A stretch of 64,000 bases of DNA from Polyangium sp. y55x31 (GTDB lineage: Bacteria > Myxococcota_A > Polyangia > Polyangiales > Polyangiaceae): contig NZ_JARZHG010000001.1 of the NCBI RefSeq assembly GCF_029946505.1, positions 1 through 64,000 on the forward strand, written 5' to 3'. Position numbers and translations under genes: made by a program. Of this stretch, positions 26,519-35,160 are shown one piece after another; positions within the stretch are counted from its first letter, which is position 1, and the number at the start of each line of letters is the position of its first letter. The notes under the pieces are model-generated. The model had not been told where the DNA came from. It worked only from the letters and a program-made list of their open reading frames with translations, and made no database searches.

Positions 26519-26830
26519 TCAGGGCGTGGCCGTCGAGGACGTCGACGACGTGCTCGACGAGCTCTCCGAGGACGAGGTCGACGAGGACGAGCTGCTCTCG
26601 GAGGAGCTTGTGCTGCTCTCGGACTTGGACGACGACTTGTTGCTGGACGAGCTGTAGAGGTCGGCGTACCAGCCGCCTCCCTTCAGGATGAAGCCCGTGC
26701 CGCGGGAAATCTGCCGTCGGGCGGTTTCCTTGTGGCAGCTCGGGCACTCCTTGAGGGGATCTTCACGAATCGACTGCTCGGTTTCCCACTCGTGAGTGCA
26801 GGACGTGCAGGCGTACTCGTAGGTAGGCAT
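26519..26830 (-). CDS. FmdB family zinc-ribbon protein with poly-serine tail
   Basis: Small protein of 103 residues. Residues 1-55 are a standard FmdB zinc ribbon: PTYEYACTSC, then HEWETEQSIRED, then CPSCH, with two CxxC pairs for zinc. After GTGFILKGGGWYADLY the last ~45 residues are almost all Ser with scattered Lys, Glu and Thr. The ATG at 26830 has GAGAGG eight bases upstream; longer versions add arginine-rich non-family sequence. FmdB proteins are often proposed as transcriptional regulators, without firm evidence. A short Ser-rich end is common in the family; this one is long. Confidence 0.9.
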   Translation of the reverse strand: MPTYEYACTSCTHEWETEQSIREDPLKECPSCHKETARRQISRGTGFILKGGGWYADLYSSSSNKSSSKSESSTSSSESSSSSSTSSSESSSSTSSTSSTATP

Positions 26831-27080
26831 AAAGAATACCTCTCGGAATTTCGCCGTGCAGGTACGGCTTCGTTGGACGCCTGTCAAGGCGCCAGGGCGA
26901 CTGCCAGCCATTCTGGCCACCCAGGGACCCGGTGGCTAGCCCTTTCGTGCCCACGCCGTACGTCCCGGGCATCGCCCTGAGGTTTTTGGCGTAGGGCGCC
27001 ACCCCGGCGGCCCGGCGACCCGAACAGATGAACACCTTGCCGCGCCCCCCCGGCGGGTGTAACCCTAGCCTTGCGCGATG

Positions 27081-27120
27081 CGTGGCGGTACGTGGCATTA
27101 TGTGACGCCATGTGACCGTT
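27081..27120 (+). promoter_or_regulatory. four phased decamers upstream of smc (gap 26831-27140)
   Basis: The 310-base gap between the divergent FmdB and smc genes shows no gene. Just before smc lie four back-to-back 10-bp units, cgtggcggta, cgtggcatta, tgtgacgcca and tgtgaccgtt, with consensus YGTGRC at the same phase in each. The array ends 20 bases before the smc start. Ten-base spacing puts each site on the same DNA face, which suggests protein binding. No clear -10/-35 pair was identified. Confidence 0.4.
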
Positions 27121-27140
27121 CCCATCGCCGGTGACGTCGG

Positions 27141-30100
27141 ATGCGTATTCGCAAGCTCGAGATTGCCGGCTTCAAGTCGTTCGTCGACCGGACGGTGATC
27201 CATTTCGACGTCGACGTCGTGGGCATCGTCGGCCCGAATGGATGCGGCAAGTCGAACATCGTCGACGCCATCCGCTGGTGCATGGGCGAGCAGAGCGCCA
27301 AGCACCTGCGCGGCCGCAGCATGGCCGACGTCATCTTCAATGGGTCGGAGACGCGCGGGCCGCACGGCATGGCCGAGGTCACGCTCACCTTCGACAACAC
27401 CGACCCCGAGCTCGCCCAGCAGCTCCCGCTCGAATACAAGGAATACGCCGAGATCGCCGTGACTCGCCGGCTCTACCGCGACGGGACGAGCGAGTACCTG
27501 ATCAACAAGACGCAGGTCCGCCTGAAGGACATCACGGATCTCTTCCTCGGCACCGGCGTCGGCACGAAGGCGTACTCGATCATCGAGCAGGGCAAGATCG
27601 GCCTCATCGTGTCGGCCCGGCCCGAGGATCGGCGCATGCTGATCGAGGAGGCCGCGGGCATCACGAAGTACAAGGCCCGGAAGAAGCAGGCCGAGCAGAA
27701 GATGGACCAGACGCGGCAGAACCTGCTGCGTATCGGCGACATCGTCTCGGAGATCTCGCGCAGCCTCTCGTCGCTCAAGCGCCAGGCCGCGAAGGCGGAG
27801 CGCTACATCGCCTACCGCAAGGAGCTCGAGGACCTCATGCTGCACGAGGCCTCGCACAAGCTCCTCGAGATCATCGTGCTCAGGCAACGCGAGACCGGCG
27901 CGCGGGCCGAGTACGCCGAAAAAGTCCTCGCTTCTCGCACGGCGCTCGCCGCGCGCGACGCCGAGCTCGAAGTGCAAAGGCTCGCCGCGCACCAGAGCGA
28001 GGAGCAGGCCGAGAAGGCGCAAAACGCGGCGTTCTCCGCCGACAACGACGTGCGCACGTTCCAGGCCGAGCTCGCCCGCGCCAAGGATCGGTTCAAGCAC
28101 CTCGAAGAGCGCAGGGCCGCGGCGACGATCGAGCAGCAGGACCTGGAGAAGACGATCGCGGATCTGCGGGTCGAGCGCGCGGAGCTCGAAAAGCAGCTCG
28201 AAAACGTGGCGTCCGAGGAGCAGCGCGAGAACCGCGAGGCCCTCGAAGAGCACGAGCGGCTCGAAGAGGTGCGCGCAGGCGAGAAGGAGGCCGAGCAGGA
28301 GGCTTCGCGGCTGCGCAAGCAGGCGGCGGACGCGGCGGCGAAGGTCGCGGCGGCCGAGGCGATGCTGACGGGCTACGAGCGGCGCTTCTCGGACATGATG
28401 GTGCGCCGCGAGAAGCTCGACGACGAGCACGGGCGGCTCGTCTACGAGCTGGAAGAGCTCGAAAAGAAGCGCGAGGTCCTCGCGGCGCAGGTCGCGGAGC
28501 TCGCCGCGCAGAAGAAGACGTCGATCGAGCAGCGGGCCGCGCTCGAAAACGAGGCGAAGACGCTCCGCGAGCAGGCGGTCGCGAGCGACCGCAAGGTCGA
28601 GCAGGCGAAAAACGAGCACAACCAGAAGCGCAGCCGCTTGCGCGCGCTCGAAGAGATCCACGCGCGGCTCGAAGGCGTGGGCGCGGGGCCGAAGAGCCTG
28701 CTCAAGACGAAGGATCCGTCGATCGTGGGCCTCGTGGCCGATCGGATCGAGGCGCCTTCCGAGCTGCTCCCGGCCTTCGCGGCGCTGCTCGGCGACAAGC
28801 TGCAGGCGATCGTCGTGACGAACACGGAGCGCGCGTCGGCGCTGCTCGGCGATCTCGCCGCGAAGAAACAAGGGCGCGCGACGCTCGTGCCGGCGCGGCC
28901 GCGGTACGTGGCGGGCGGGCCGACGTCGCTGCCGACGGGCGAAGACGTGGTGGGCCCGCTGTTCGAGCGGCTGCGGTTCTCCGCGGAGGACGAGCCGCTC
29001 GTGCGGGCGCTCGTGGGCGACGCGGTCGTCGTGCGCACGGCGGAGGCGGCGATCCAGCTCGCGACGTCGGGAGCGACGGTGACGCTCGTCTCGCTCGACG
29101 GGACGGTGGTTCGTCCGGATGGAACGGTGAGCGGCGGCGCGGGCGACGCGGTGGCGGCGGGGATGCTGGAGCAGAAGCGGGAGATCCGCGAGCTGCACGA
29201 CGTCGTGGCGAAGCTCGGCGATCAGGTGACGGCGCTGCTCGAAGCGCAGACGGCCGAGCGGCAACGCATCGCGGAGCTGACGGCAGCCGTGGACAAGGCG
29301 CGGAGCGAGGCGCACACGAGCGAGATCGCGCTCGTGACGGCCGAGAAGGATCTGCGGCGCGCGGAGGAGCAGCTCGCGGCTTCGCAGAAGCGGCGCAGCG
29401 CGGTCCAGCGGGATCTCGAAGAGATCATGGGCGCGCTGGAGAACGCGGGCGGCGAGCAGGAAGAGGCCCGCGAAAAACTCGAAGAGGGCCGGCGGCTCCG
29501 CGAGGAGGTCGGCGGGAGGCTCGCGACGAGCGAGGAGCTCGCGGCCGAGTGGAAGGAGCGCGTGATCGCGCAGCAGTCGGTGGTGACCGAGCGCAAGGTG
29601 CGCCTGGCGCGCGTGCGCGAGCGGGCAACGGCGGCGCGGTCGACGGTCGAGCGTTTGGCGCGGTCGTGCGACGAGCTCGCCGGGCGGATCGCGCGGCTCG
29701 ACGGGGAGCGGACGGACTGCGCAGAGGGCGCGGGCGTCGCAGCGGCGACGATGATGCTGTCGCGGGAGAAGCTCGACGACGCAGTGCAGCGGGCGCAAAA
29801 GGCGCACACGTCGCTCGAGGATGCGCGGCGCAGGCTGGAAGAGGCGCGGCAGATCCTCGCGGCGAAGGAAGCCGATCTGAAGGGCCTCCGTCAGGACCTC
29901 ACGGAGGCCACGGAAAAACTGCGGCAGCACGAGATGGCGCTCGCACGGCTCGACATCGAGGAGAACCACCTCATCGAGGGCGTGCGCGAAAAGTTCCGCG
30001 GGCTTTATCTGCCAACGGTCGTGGGCGACTACCACAAGCGCGCGCCGGTCGATCAACAGCACCGGGCGCGCATCCAGGAGCTCGGCGAGCTGCTCGATCG

Positions 30101-30746
30101 CATGGGTCCGGTGAACCTCGACGCGATGCGCGAGTACGCCGAGGCCGAGGAGCGGCACAAGTACTACGCGCAGCAGAAGGACGATCTCGAGAGCGCACTC
30201 TCCGATCTGGAGAAGGCGATCGCGCAGATGAACCGCGAGTGCAAGAAGCTCTTCAAGACGACGTTCGACGCAATCAACGCGCGCTTCAAGGCACTCTTCC
30301 CCAAGATGTTCCGCGGCGGCGCGGCGGAGCTACGGCTGACGAACCCCGAGGACATGCTGGAGACGGGCATCGAGATCCTCGCGCAGCCGCCGGGCAAGAA
30401 GCTCGGCAACATCGAGCTCATGAGCGGCGGCGAGAAGGCGCTGACAGCCGTGAGCCTCATCTTCGCCATCTTCCAGTTCAAGCCCTCACCGTTCTGCGTG
30501 CTCGACGAAGTCGACGCGCCACTCGATGAAGCAAACGTCGCTCGTTACAACGAGGCGATCCGCTCGATGACGGCACACTCGCAGTTCATCCTGATCACGC
30601 ACATCAAGCGCACGATGCAGTCCGTCGACGTGCTCTACGGCGTGACGATGCAAGAGCCGGGCGTGTCGCGCATCGTGAGCGTCAAGGTCAACGAGAACGC
30701 GAAGTCCTCGAAGGACAAACCCGCCGAGACGGTGGCGGTCGCGTAG
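27141..30746 (+). CDS. smc: chromosome segregation ATPase SMC
   Basis: Full-length SMC of 1201 residues, the core ATPase of the bacterial condensin that compacts and segregates chromosomes with ScpA and ScpB. The N-terminal head has FKSFVDRT and Walker A GPNGCGKSN (Lys 37). Two long coiled-coil arms flank the hinge near residues 510-650 (GLVADRIEAPSELLPAFAAL, then the Gly-rich TVVRPDGTVSGGAGD). The C-terminal head carries the signature LMSGGEKALTAVSLIFAI and Walker B FCVLDEVDAPLDEANV. scpA and scpB are not adjacent. The C-terminal tail is Lys-rich (ENAKSSKDKPAETVAVA). A very long reading frame on the opposite strand is a shadow of the coiled coil. Confidence 0.97.
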   Translation: MRIRKLEIAGFKSFVDRTVIHFDVDVVGIVGPNGCGKSNIVDAIRWCMGEQSAKHLRGRSMADVIFNGSETRGPHGMAEVTLTFDNTDPELAQQLPLEYKEYAEIAVTRRLYRDGTSEYLINKTQVRLKDITDLFLGTGVGTKAYSIIEQGKIGLIVSARPEDRRMLIEEAAGITKYKARKKQAEQKMDQTRQNLLRIGDIVSEISRSLSSLKRQAAKAERYIAYRKELEDLMLHEASHKLLEIIVLRQRETGARAEYAEKVLASRTALAARDAELEVQRLAAHQSEEQAEKAQNAAFSADNDVRTFQAELARAKDRFKHLEERRAAATIEQQDLEKTIADLRVERAELEKQLENVASEEQRENREALEEHERLEEVRAGEKEAEQEASRLRKQAADAAAKVAAAEAMLTGYERRFSDMMVRREKLDDEHGRLVYELEELEKKREVLAAQVAELAAQKKTSIEQRAALENEAKTLREQAVASDRKVEQAKNEHNQKRSRLRALEEIHARLEGVGAGPKSLLKTKDPSIVGLVADRIEAPSELLPAFAALLGDKLQAIVVTNTERASALLGDLAAKKQGRATLVPARPRYVAGGPTSLPTGEDVVGPLFERLRFSAEDEPLVRALVGDAVVVRTAEAAIQLATSGATVTLVSLDGTVVRPDGTVSGGAGDAVAAGMLEQKREIRELHDVVAKLGDQVTALLEAQTAERQRIAELTAAVDKARSEAHTSEIALVTAEKDLRRAEEQLAASQKRRSAVQRDLEEIMGALENAGGEQEEAREKLEEGRRLREEVGGRLATSEELAAEWKERVIAQQSVVTERKVRLARVRERATAARSTVERLARSCDELAGRIARLDGERTDCAEGAGVAAATMMLSREKLDDAVQRAQKAHTSLEDARRRLEEARQILAAKEADLKGLRQDLTEATEKLRQHEMALARLDIEENHLIEGVREKFRGLYLPTVVGDYHKRAPVDQQHRARIQELGELLDRMGPVNLDAMREYAEAEERHKYYAQQKDDLESALSDLEKAIAQMNRECKKLFKTTFDAINARFKALFPKMFRGGAAELRLTNPEDMLETGIEILAQPPGKKLGNIELMSGGEKALTAVSLIFAIFQFKPSPFCVLDEVDAPLDEANVARYNEAIRSMTAHSQFILITHIKRTMQSVDVLYGVTMQEPGVSRIVSVKVNENAKSSKDKPAETVAVA

Positions 30747-30756
30747 TCCGAGAGGC

Positions 30757-31108
30757 GGCGTCGCGCCGGGGCGCTGCCCCGGGCCCCGCGGGGGCTGTTC
30801 GCCCCTCGACCCGAACCAGGGCAAGCCCTGGACCTTTGGTGGAAGAACTGCGCGATGCGCAGTTCTTCCAACGGCCGGTGGCAAGACCGCGAAGGTCGTC
30901 GCACGCAGCGGCACGTTGCCGGTTGAAACGTCAGCGCTGCGGTCTTGGCTTGGCAGGGTCGTCGCTGGTCTTGACCTGGCCTGTTCGATGAACTGCGCGT
31001 TGCGCAGTTCATCGACCCCGAGTCCAGCGCTTGCGCTGGTCCGGGTGCAGGGGCGGACAGCCCCTGCTGGGGCCTGGGGCAACGCCCCAGCGCAGCGGCC
31101 CCACGAAG
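30757..31108. repeat. hairpin element, copy C (full-length)
   Basis: Fills the 366-base convergent gap 30747-31112, which has no credible gene. The left arm carries CCGGGGC-gct-GCCCCGG, GGGGGC-tgttc-GCCCC, CCAGGGC-aa-GCCCTGG and GGAAGAACTGCGC-gat-GCGCAGTTCTTCC. The core starts at AACGGCCGGTGGCAAGACC and ends TGGTCTTGACCTGGCCTGTT, whose two ends are themselves nearly complementary. The right arm mirrors the left: GATGAACTGCGC-gtt-GCGCAGTTCATC, CCAGCGC-tt-GCGCTGG, GCAGGGGC-ggaca-GCCCCTGC and GGGGC-aac-GCCCC. It is very similar to copy E. Confidence 0.88.
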
Positions 31109-31112
31109 AGAC

Positions 31113-32144
31113 TCAGGTCCCTGCGCGGAAGTGCACGACGTCGCCGTCCTTGACGATGTAGTCCTTCCCTTCGAGCCGCATCTTGCCCTGGGCCTTCAGG
31201 GCGGCCTCGGTGCGAGCGATTTCCAGGTCCTCTGGCCTGTAGATCTCCGCGCGGATGAAACCTCGTTCGAGGTCCGAGTGCACCTTGCCTGCGGCGCGCT
31301 TTGCGTTCGTGCCGCGGCGGATCGGCCAGGCGCGACACTCGTCGGGGCCTGCGGTCAGGAAGCTGATGTAGTCGAGCAGGCGGTAGGCCTCGCGCACGAA
31401 GACGTTGCGCGCGGGCTCGCCGAGGCCGAGTCCTTCGAGGAAGTCTTTTTGCTCCTCGGCTGGCAAGGCTGCGATCTCCGCTTCGATCGAGCCGCAGAGC
31501 GCCATCTTCACCCACTGCTTGCCGTGCTTCGTCTCGCGCAGATCTGCGCGCGCCGGATCGTTCCACGCCTCTTCGGAGAGGTTGTAGAGCGTGATGAGCG
31601 GCTGCATCGAGAGGAGCTGGATTCCTGGGCCGAGCGCGCGCAGCTCCTCCTCCGAGAGCTCCAGTGTGCGCAGCGGCTCGCTCTTTTCGAGGTGCTCGAT
31701 CATCTTCGTGTTCACCTCGACCTCGGGGCCTTTCTTCGACTCTTTTTTGAAGCGCTCCTTGCGCTTCTCCAGCGTGCCGAGGTCGAGCAGGAGCAGCTCC
31801 TCGTCGAATGCCTTTTCGTCGCGGGGCGGGTCGGGCGGCGTCGAGAGCGAGGGGTTGTTGAAGCCTCGCACGACGTGCACGATCACGTCGGCGTTGCGCA
31901 TGCCCTGCAGCACTGCGGGCGGGAAGGCGCCGCCCGAGCGTGTCCCGCTGCCGACGTCGACGAACGTGATCTCTGCGTAGGTCGTCTTCTTTGGGCTGAA
32001 GATCGAGGCGAGGAAGTCGACGCGTGTGTCGGGCACCTTGATGTTGCCGTAGGCGATCTCGCGATCTGCCTTGCCGCCGGGCGCGAGCGCCCGAAAGACC
32101 GTCGTCTTGCCTGAACCCGGGTAACCGCAGATCCCTACGTGCAT
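31113..32144 (-). CDS. YchF/OBG-like P-loop NTPase with DUF933 (TGS-like) domain
   Basis: Protein of about 343 residues. The N-terminal P-loop domain starts at once with VGICGYPGSGKTTVFRAL, and ADVIVHVVRGFNNPSL follows. The G4 position reads NLSE, the NxxE form that gives YchF-type proteins ATP rather than GTP preference. A coiled-coil insert (KRKERFKKESKKGPE) and the C-terminal DUF933/TGS-like domain (AAGKVHSDLERGFIRAEIYR, ending DGDVVHFRAG) complete it. The P-loop (GYPGSGKTT rather than GLPNVGKST) and switch region (FVDVGSG) differ from classic YchF, so it may be a separate branch. ATG 32144 is preferred over an upstream one at 32180. Confidence 0.85.
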   Translation of the reverse strand: MHVGICGYPGSGKTTVFRALAPGGKADREIAYGNIKVPDTRVDFLASIFSPKKTTYAEITFVDVGSGTRSGGAFPPAVLQGMRNADVIVHVVRGFNNPSLSTPPDPPRDEKAFDEELLLLDLGTLEKRKERFKKESKKGPEVEVNTKMIEHLEKSEPLRTLELSEEELRALGPGIQLLSMQPLITLYNLSEEAWNDPARADLRETKHGKQWVKMALCGSIEAEIAALPAEEQKDFLEGLGLGEPARNVFVREAYRLLDYISFLTAGPDECRAWPIRRGTNAKRAAGKVHSDLERGFIRAEIYRPEDLEIARTEAALKAQGKMRLEGKDYIVKDGDVVHFRAGT

Positions 32145-32214
32145 CCTCGCCCCTCTTTCCGAAGTCCCCTGCTTCGACACGCGACGATATCACGCTTGCG
32201 CTAGGCTCCCGGCC

Positions 32215-32691
32215 ATGTCCGACAGACCGCGCCTCTCCCCCGACGAGCTCGTCCACGCCTCCACGGTCCTTCATTCCGAACCGCGCCCCGTGCGCTTCCA
32301 GGACGTCGACGCTGCCGGGATCATCTACTTCGCCCGCGTGCTCGAGTACTTCCACGACGCGTTCCTGAGCCTCCTCCGGCGCGCGGGGATCGACCTCGCG
32401 GCGGTGCTCCGCGAGGGCAAGTGGGGGATGCCGCTCGGTCACGCCGAGGCGGATTATCTCGGGCCGATGCGGTTCGGCGACGACGTGGTCGTCGAGATCG
32501 TGAAGCTCGTGCTGAGCGACCGGTCGCTGCACGTGGGGGCGCGCGTGCGCTCGACCCAGGGGCGCGTGCTCGCGATCGGGCAAGCCGTGCACGTGTGCAT
32601 CGATCGGGAGACGTTCCGATCGCGGGGCATCCCGGAGGAGGCCGTGGCAGCGCTCACGGCCGTCGGGGCACAGGTGAAAGGCGCGGGCTGA
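32215..32691 (+). CDS. menI: hotdog-fold acyl-CoA thioesterase, probable 1,4-dihydroxy-2-naphthoyl-CoA hydrolase
   Basis: 4HBT-type thioesterase of 158 residues. The conserved active-site segment VRFQDVDAAGIIYFARVLEY (Asp near 32) is followed by HDAFLSLLRRAG and a beta sheet ending VGARVRSTQGRVLAIGQAVH. Alone this would be a generic YbgC/MenI-like thioesterase; its position next to menE makes hydrolysis of DHNA-CoA in menaquinone synthesis the best guess. It is convergent with menE and the two 3' ends overlap by 38 bases, so the pair could influence one another by antisense transcription. Confidence 0.78.
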   Translation: MSDRPRLSPDELVHASTVLHSEPRPVRFQDVDAAGIIYFARVLEYFHDAFLSLLRRAGIDLAAVLREGKWGMPLGHAEADYLGPMRFGDDVVVEIVKLVLSDRSLHVGARVRSTQGRVLAIGQAVHVCIDRETFRSRGIPEEAVAALTAVGAQVKGAG

Positions 32692-34105
32692 GCTCGCGGA
32701 TGGCGCGGGCGCGATCGAGTTTGCCCGAGGCCGTGAGCGGAAGGGATTCGACGGCGGCGACGAGGCGCGGGCGCTTATGGGGGGCGAGGCGCGCCCCGGC
32801 TTCGGCGACGAGGGCGGCGGCGCGGGCCGGGTCGGGCGGGTCGAGGGCGAGGCCTGCGGCGACGATCTGGCCCCAGCGTTCGTCCGGGACGCCGAAGACG
32901 ACGGCGCGCGTGACGCCGGGGAGCGCTTCGAGGGCCTGCTCGACTTCGGCCGGGTAGACGTTCTCGCCGCCGGTGACGACGAGGTCGGTGCGGCGGGCGT
33001 GGACGAAGAGGCGGCCTTGGTCGTCGAGTGCGCCGAGGTCGCCGGTGTCGAAGAATCCGTCCGAGGTGAGCGAGGTGCGCAGGGGCTCGCCGGGGCCGGC
33101 GAGGTAGCCACTCATGAGCGTGGGGCCGCGTACTTGAATGCGGCCGACTTCGCCGGGGGATGCGAGAGCACCGGAGTCGAGGATGGTGCGCACTTCCACA
33201 CCAGGGAGCGCTTTTCCAGATCCTGGCTCGGTGGTTCCTGGGGTGCGGAGGGGCTGGCAGGTCACCTGCGAGCAGGCTTCGGTGAGGCCGTAGGTCGTGA
33301 GGGCGAGGACGCGGCGGGCGGCGGCCTCTTCGAGGAGCGCGGGGGGCGCGCCGGCGCCGCCGACGAGGACGAGGCGGAGCGTGGCGAGGGTGCCGTCGCG
33401 GTCGGCGTCGAAGAGGGCGCGGAGCATGGTCGGGACGACCGAGAGCAGGGTGACGCGCTCGCGGCGGATGGCGCGGAGGACGGCGTCGGGGTCGAAGCGG
33501 GGTTCGAGGACGATGGGCCGACGCGCCTCAACGCAACGCGTCACGATGGAGAGGCCGCCGACATGGGCGAGCGGCATGCAGGCGAGCCAGCGGTCGTCGA
33601 GGGTCCAGCCGAGGTTTTTGGCGCTGGCCGCGGCGCTCGCGGCGAACGCTCCGCGGGAGAGGACGGCGCCCTTGGGGCGGCCCGTCGTGCCTGAGGTGTA
33701 GAGGATCGCGAGGGGCGTGGACGGGGTGGCGATCGCGCGCTGGAAATCGCCAGGTTTCGGTCGGTTATCGCTCAGGGTGAAAGACGAAATCTGAAGGTCC
33801 GGACGCGCATCCTCGGTGATGACGCGTACCTCTGCATCGGTCAGCCGCGGGTGGATCGGGACGAGGGCGACGCCGAGCTCGATCAAGGCGAGGATCGTGA
33901 CGACCGTGCCGACATCGCACGTCGTTCGCAACGCGGCGCGGCATCCCGGGCCGAGTCCTTGGGCCACGAGGGATGACGCGACGCGTTCGACCTGCGCCGC
34001 GAGCTCGCCGAACGAGATGACGCGGCCGTCCTCGATCAGCGCCGGCTGGACCGCGACGCCCGGCGCCCGGATCGCCTCGAAAATGCTCAGTCGGTCGTGA
34101 TCCAT
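32654..34105 (-). CDS. menE: o-succinylbenzoate-CoA ligase
   Basis: ANL-superfamily adenylating enzyme of 483 residues that activates o-succinylbenzoate with ATP and CoA. The A3 loop is ILYTSGTTGRPKGAVLSRGA, followed by WLACMPLAHVGGLSIVTR, TTYGLTEACSQ, and the hinge/A8 region TDLVVTGGENVYPAEVEQAL; the catalytic A10 Lys is in PLTASGKLDR. ATG 34105 has GGAGG upstream and overlaps the end of menC by 19 bases. It is the last gene of the minus-strand menaquinone operon. The C-terminus overlaps convergent menI. Confidence 0.92.
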   Translation of the reverse strand: MDHDRLSIFEAIRAPGVAVQPALIEDGRVISFGELAAQVERVASSLVAQGLGPGCRAALRTTCDVGTVVTILALIELGVALVPIHPRLTDAEVRVITEDARPDLQISSFTLSDNRPKPGDFQRAIATPSTPLAILYTSGTTGRPKGAVLSRGAFAASAAASAKNLGWTLDDRWLACMPLAHVGGLSIVTRCVEARRPIVLEPRFDPDAVLRAIRRERVTLLSVVPTMLRALFDADRDGTLATLRLVLVGGAGAPPALLEEAAARRVLALTTYGLTEACSQVTCQPLRTPGTTEPGSGKALPGVEVRTILDSGALASPGEVGRIQVRGPTLMSGYLAGPGEPLRTSLTSDGFFDTGDLGALDDQGRLFVHARRTDLVVTGGENVYPAEVEQALEALPGVTRAVVFGVPDERWGQIVAAGLALDPPDPARAAALVAEAGARLAPHKRPRLVAAVESLPLTASGKLDRARAIRELSPRLSPVPRRP

Positions 34106-35160
34106 CGTGTTCGGGCCTCCTCCGAGAAGCCGAGCCCCGGGAGCGCCGCCTCCCGAACCGTCCCCGGCCGCCCTCGCTGGGGGATCGCCATCGCCGGATA
34201 CGCCGACAGCCCCGGATGGGGTTCCAGCCCACAAGCAAGCGGCGGCTTGGGCAAGGCGCGCGCGAGTTCGGCGGCCGCGGCGAGGCCGACCGGGCCGTCG
34301 GCGAAGTGCGTGACGACGAGGTCGAGGCCCGCCGCGGCGCCGATCGCGGCGACGGCGAGCGCCCGATCGAGGCCACCGAGGGCCGCGGGCTTCAGGATGA
34401 ACACGGCGCACCCCTCGGCGCGCGCGAGGCGCTCGGCCATGCCCGGGAGGAGCAAGGACTCGTCGGCGGCCCAGGGGACGGCCGCGGGGCCGAGGTCGGG
34501 CAAGAGCGCGGCCGGGACGGGTTGCTCGACGTACCGAGGCGCGACCTCGGCGAGGCGGGCGAGTTTTTCCTGGGCCTCGGGGATCGTCCAGGCGCCGTTC
34601 GGGTCGAGGCGAAGCTCGAACGGCAGCGGGAGGGCGTATCGCAAGTCCCGAAGCGCGGCGAGCTCGCGCGCGAAGCCGTGCTCGTCCCGGGCGCGGAGTT
34701 TGACCTTCACGGCCTGGAGGCCCGTTTCGGCGACCCCGCGGGCGCGCTCGACGAGATCGGGCGCCGAGGCGTCGAGCAGGGCGTTCGTGGGCACCGTCGC
34801 GAGGCGATCCGCGCCGGCGAGGCAGGCCGCCACGGAGAGGCCGCGTCTCTGGCCGACGACGTCGAAGAGGGCCGTCTCCACGGCGAACCGAGCCGCGGGG
34901 TACGGGGCGAGCGCGCGCTCGACGGGCGCCATCGCGGCGGCGACGGCCTCACGCGGCGGGAGGTCGTCGGCCGTCGTGGCGAGGTCCGGCAGGGACTCGC
35001 CGAGGATGACGGCGAGCGCCGACGCGACGTCCGCGCGGAACGGCGGCAGCGGAGAGGCTTCGCCGATCCCGAGGCGCCTGTGCTCATCGCGCAGGCCGAG
35101 GCGCACGAACTGGCGGTTCGGCCCGTACGCCGGATGCGCGGCGCCGCCCGGGATCCGCAC
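34087..35160 (-). CDS. menC: o-succinylbenzoate synthase
   Basis: Enolase-superfamily dehydratase of 357 residues converting SHCHC to o-succinylbenzoate. All catalytic residues are present: the KxK pair (Lys 152 and Lys 154 in AVKVKL), metal ligands Asp 186 (LDPNGAW), Glu 212 (VEQP) and Asp 233 (ADES), and Lys 257 (ILKPAALGG). The GTG start at 35160 directly follows the menA TAG stop with no gap and in the same reading frame, so there is no room for an earlier start. The N-terminal capping domain looks slightly short but keeps [11 protein letters not shown]. Confidence 0.93.
   Translation of the reverse strand: MRIPGGAAHPAYGPNRQFVRLGLRDEHRRLGIGEASPLPPFRADVASALAVILGESLPDLATTADDLPPREAVAAAMAPVERALAPYPAARFAVETALFDVVGQRRGLSVAACLAGADRLATVPTNALLDASAPDLVERARGVAETGLQAVKVKLRARDEHGFARELAALRDLRYALPLPFELRLDPNGAWTIPEAQEKLARLAEVAPRYVEQPVPAALLPDLGPAAVPWAADESLLLPGMAERLARAEGCAVFILKPAALGGLDRALAVAAIGAAAGLDLVVTHFADGPVGLAAAAELARALPKPPLACGLEPHPGLSAYPAMAIPQRGRPGTVREAALPGLGFSEEARTRWITTD

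Noticed and set aside
26434-26691. Acidic plus-strand frame (rich in Asp, Glu and Leu) opposite the FmdB gene
   Set aside because: It is the antisense reading of the poly-Ser tail; FmdB on the minus strand has a clear zinc ribbon and ribosome binding site.
26763-30158. 1131-codon minus-strand frame opposite smc
   Set aside because: Repetitive Leu/Arg/Ala content is the antisense image of the SMC coiled coil.
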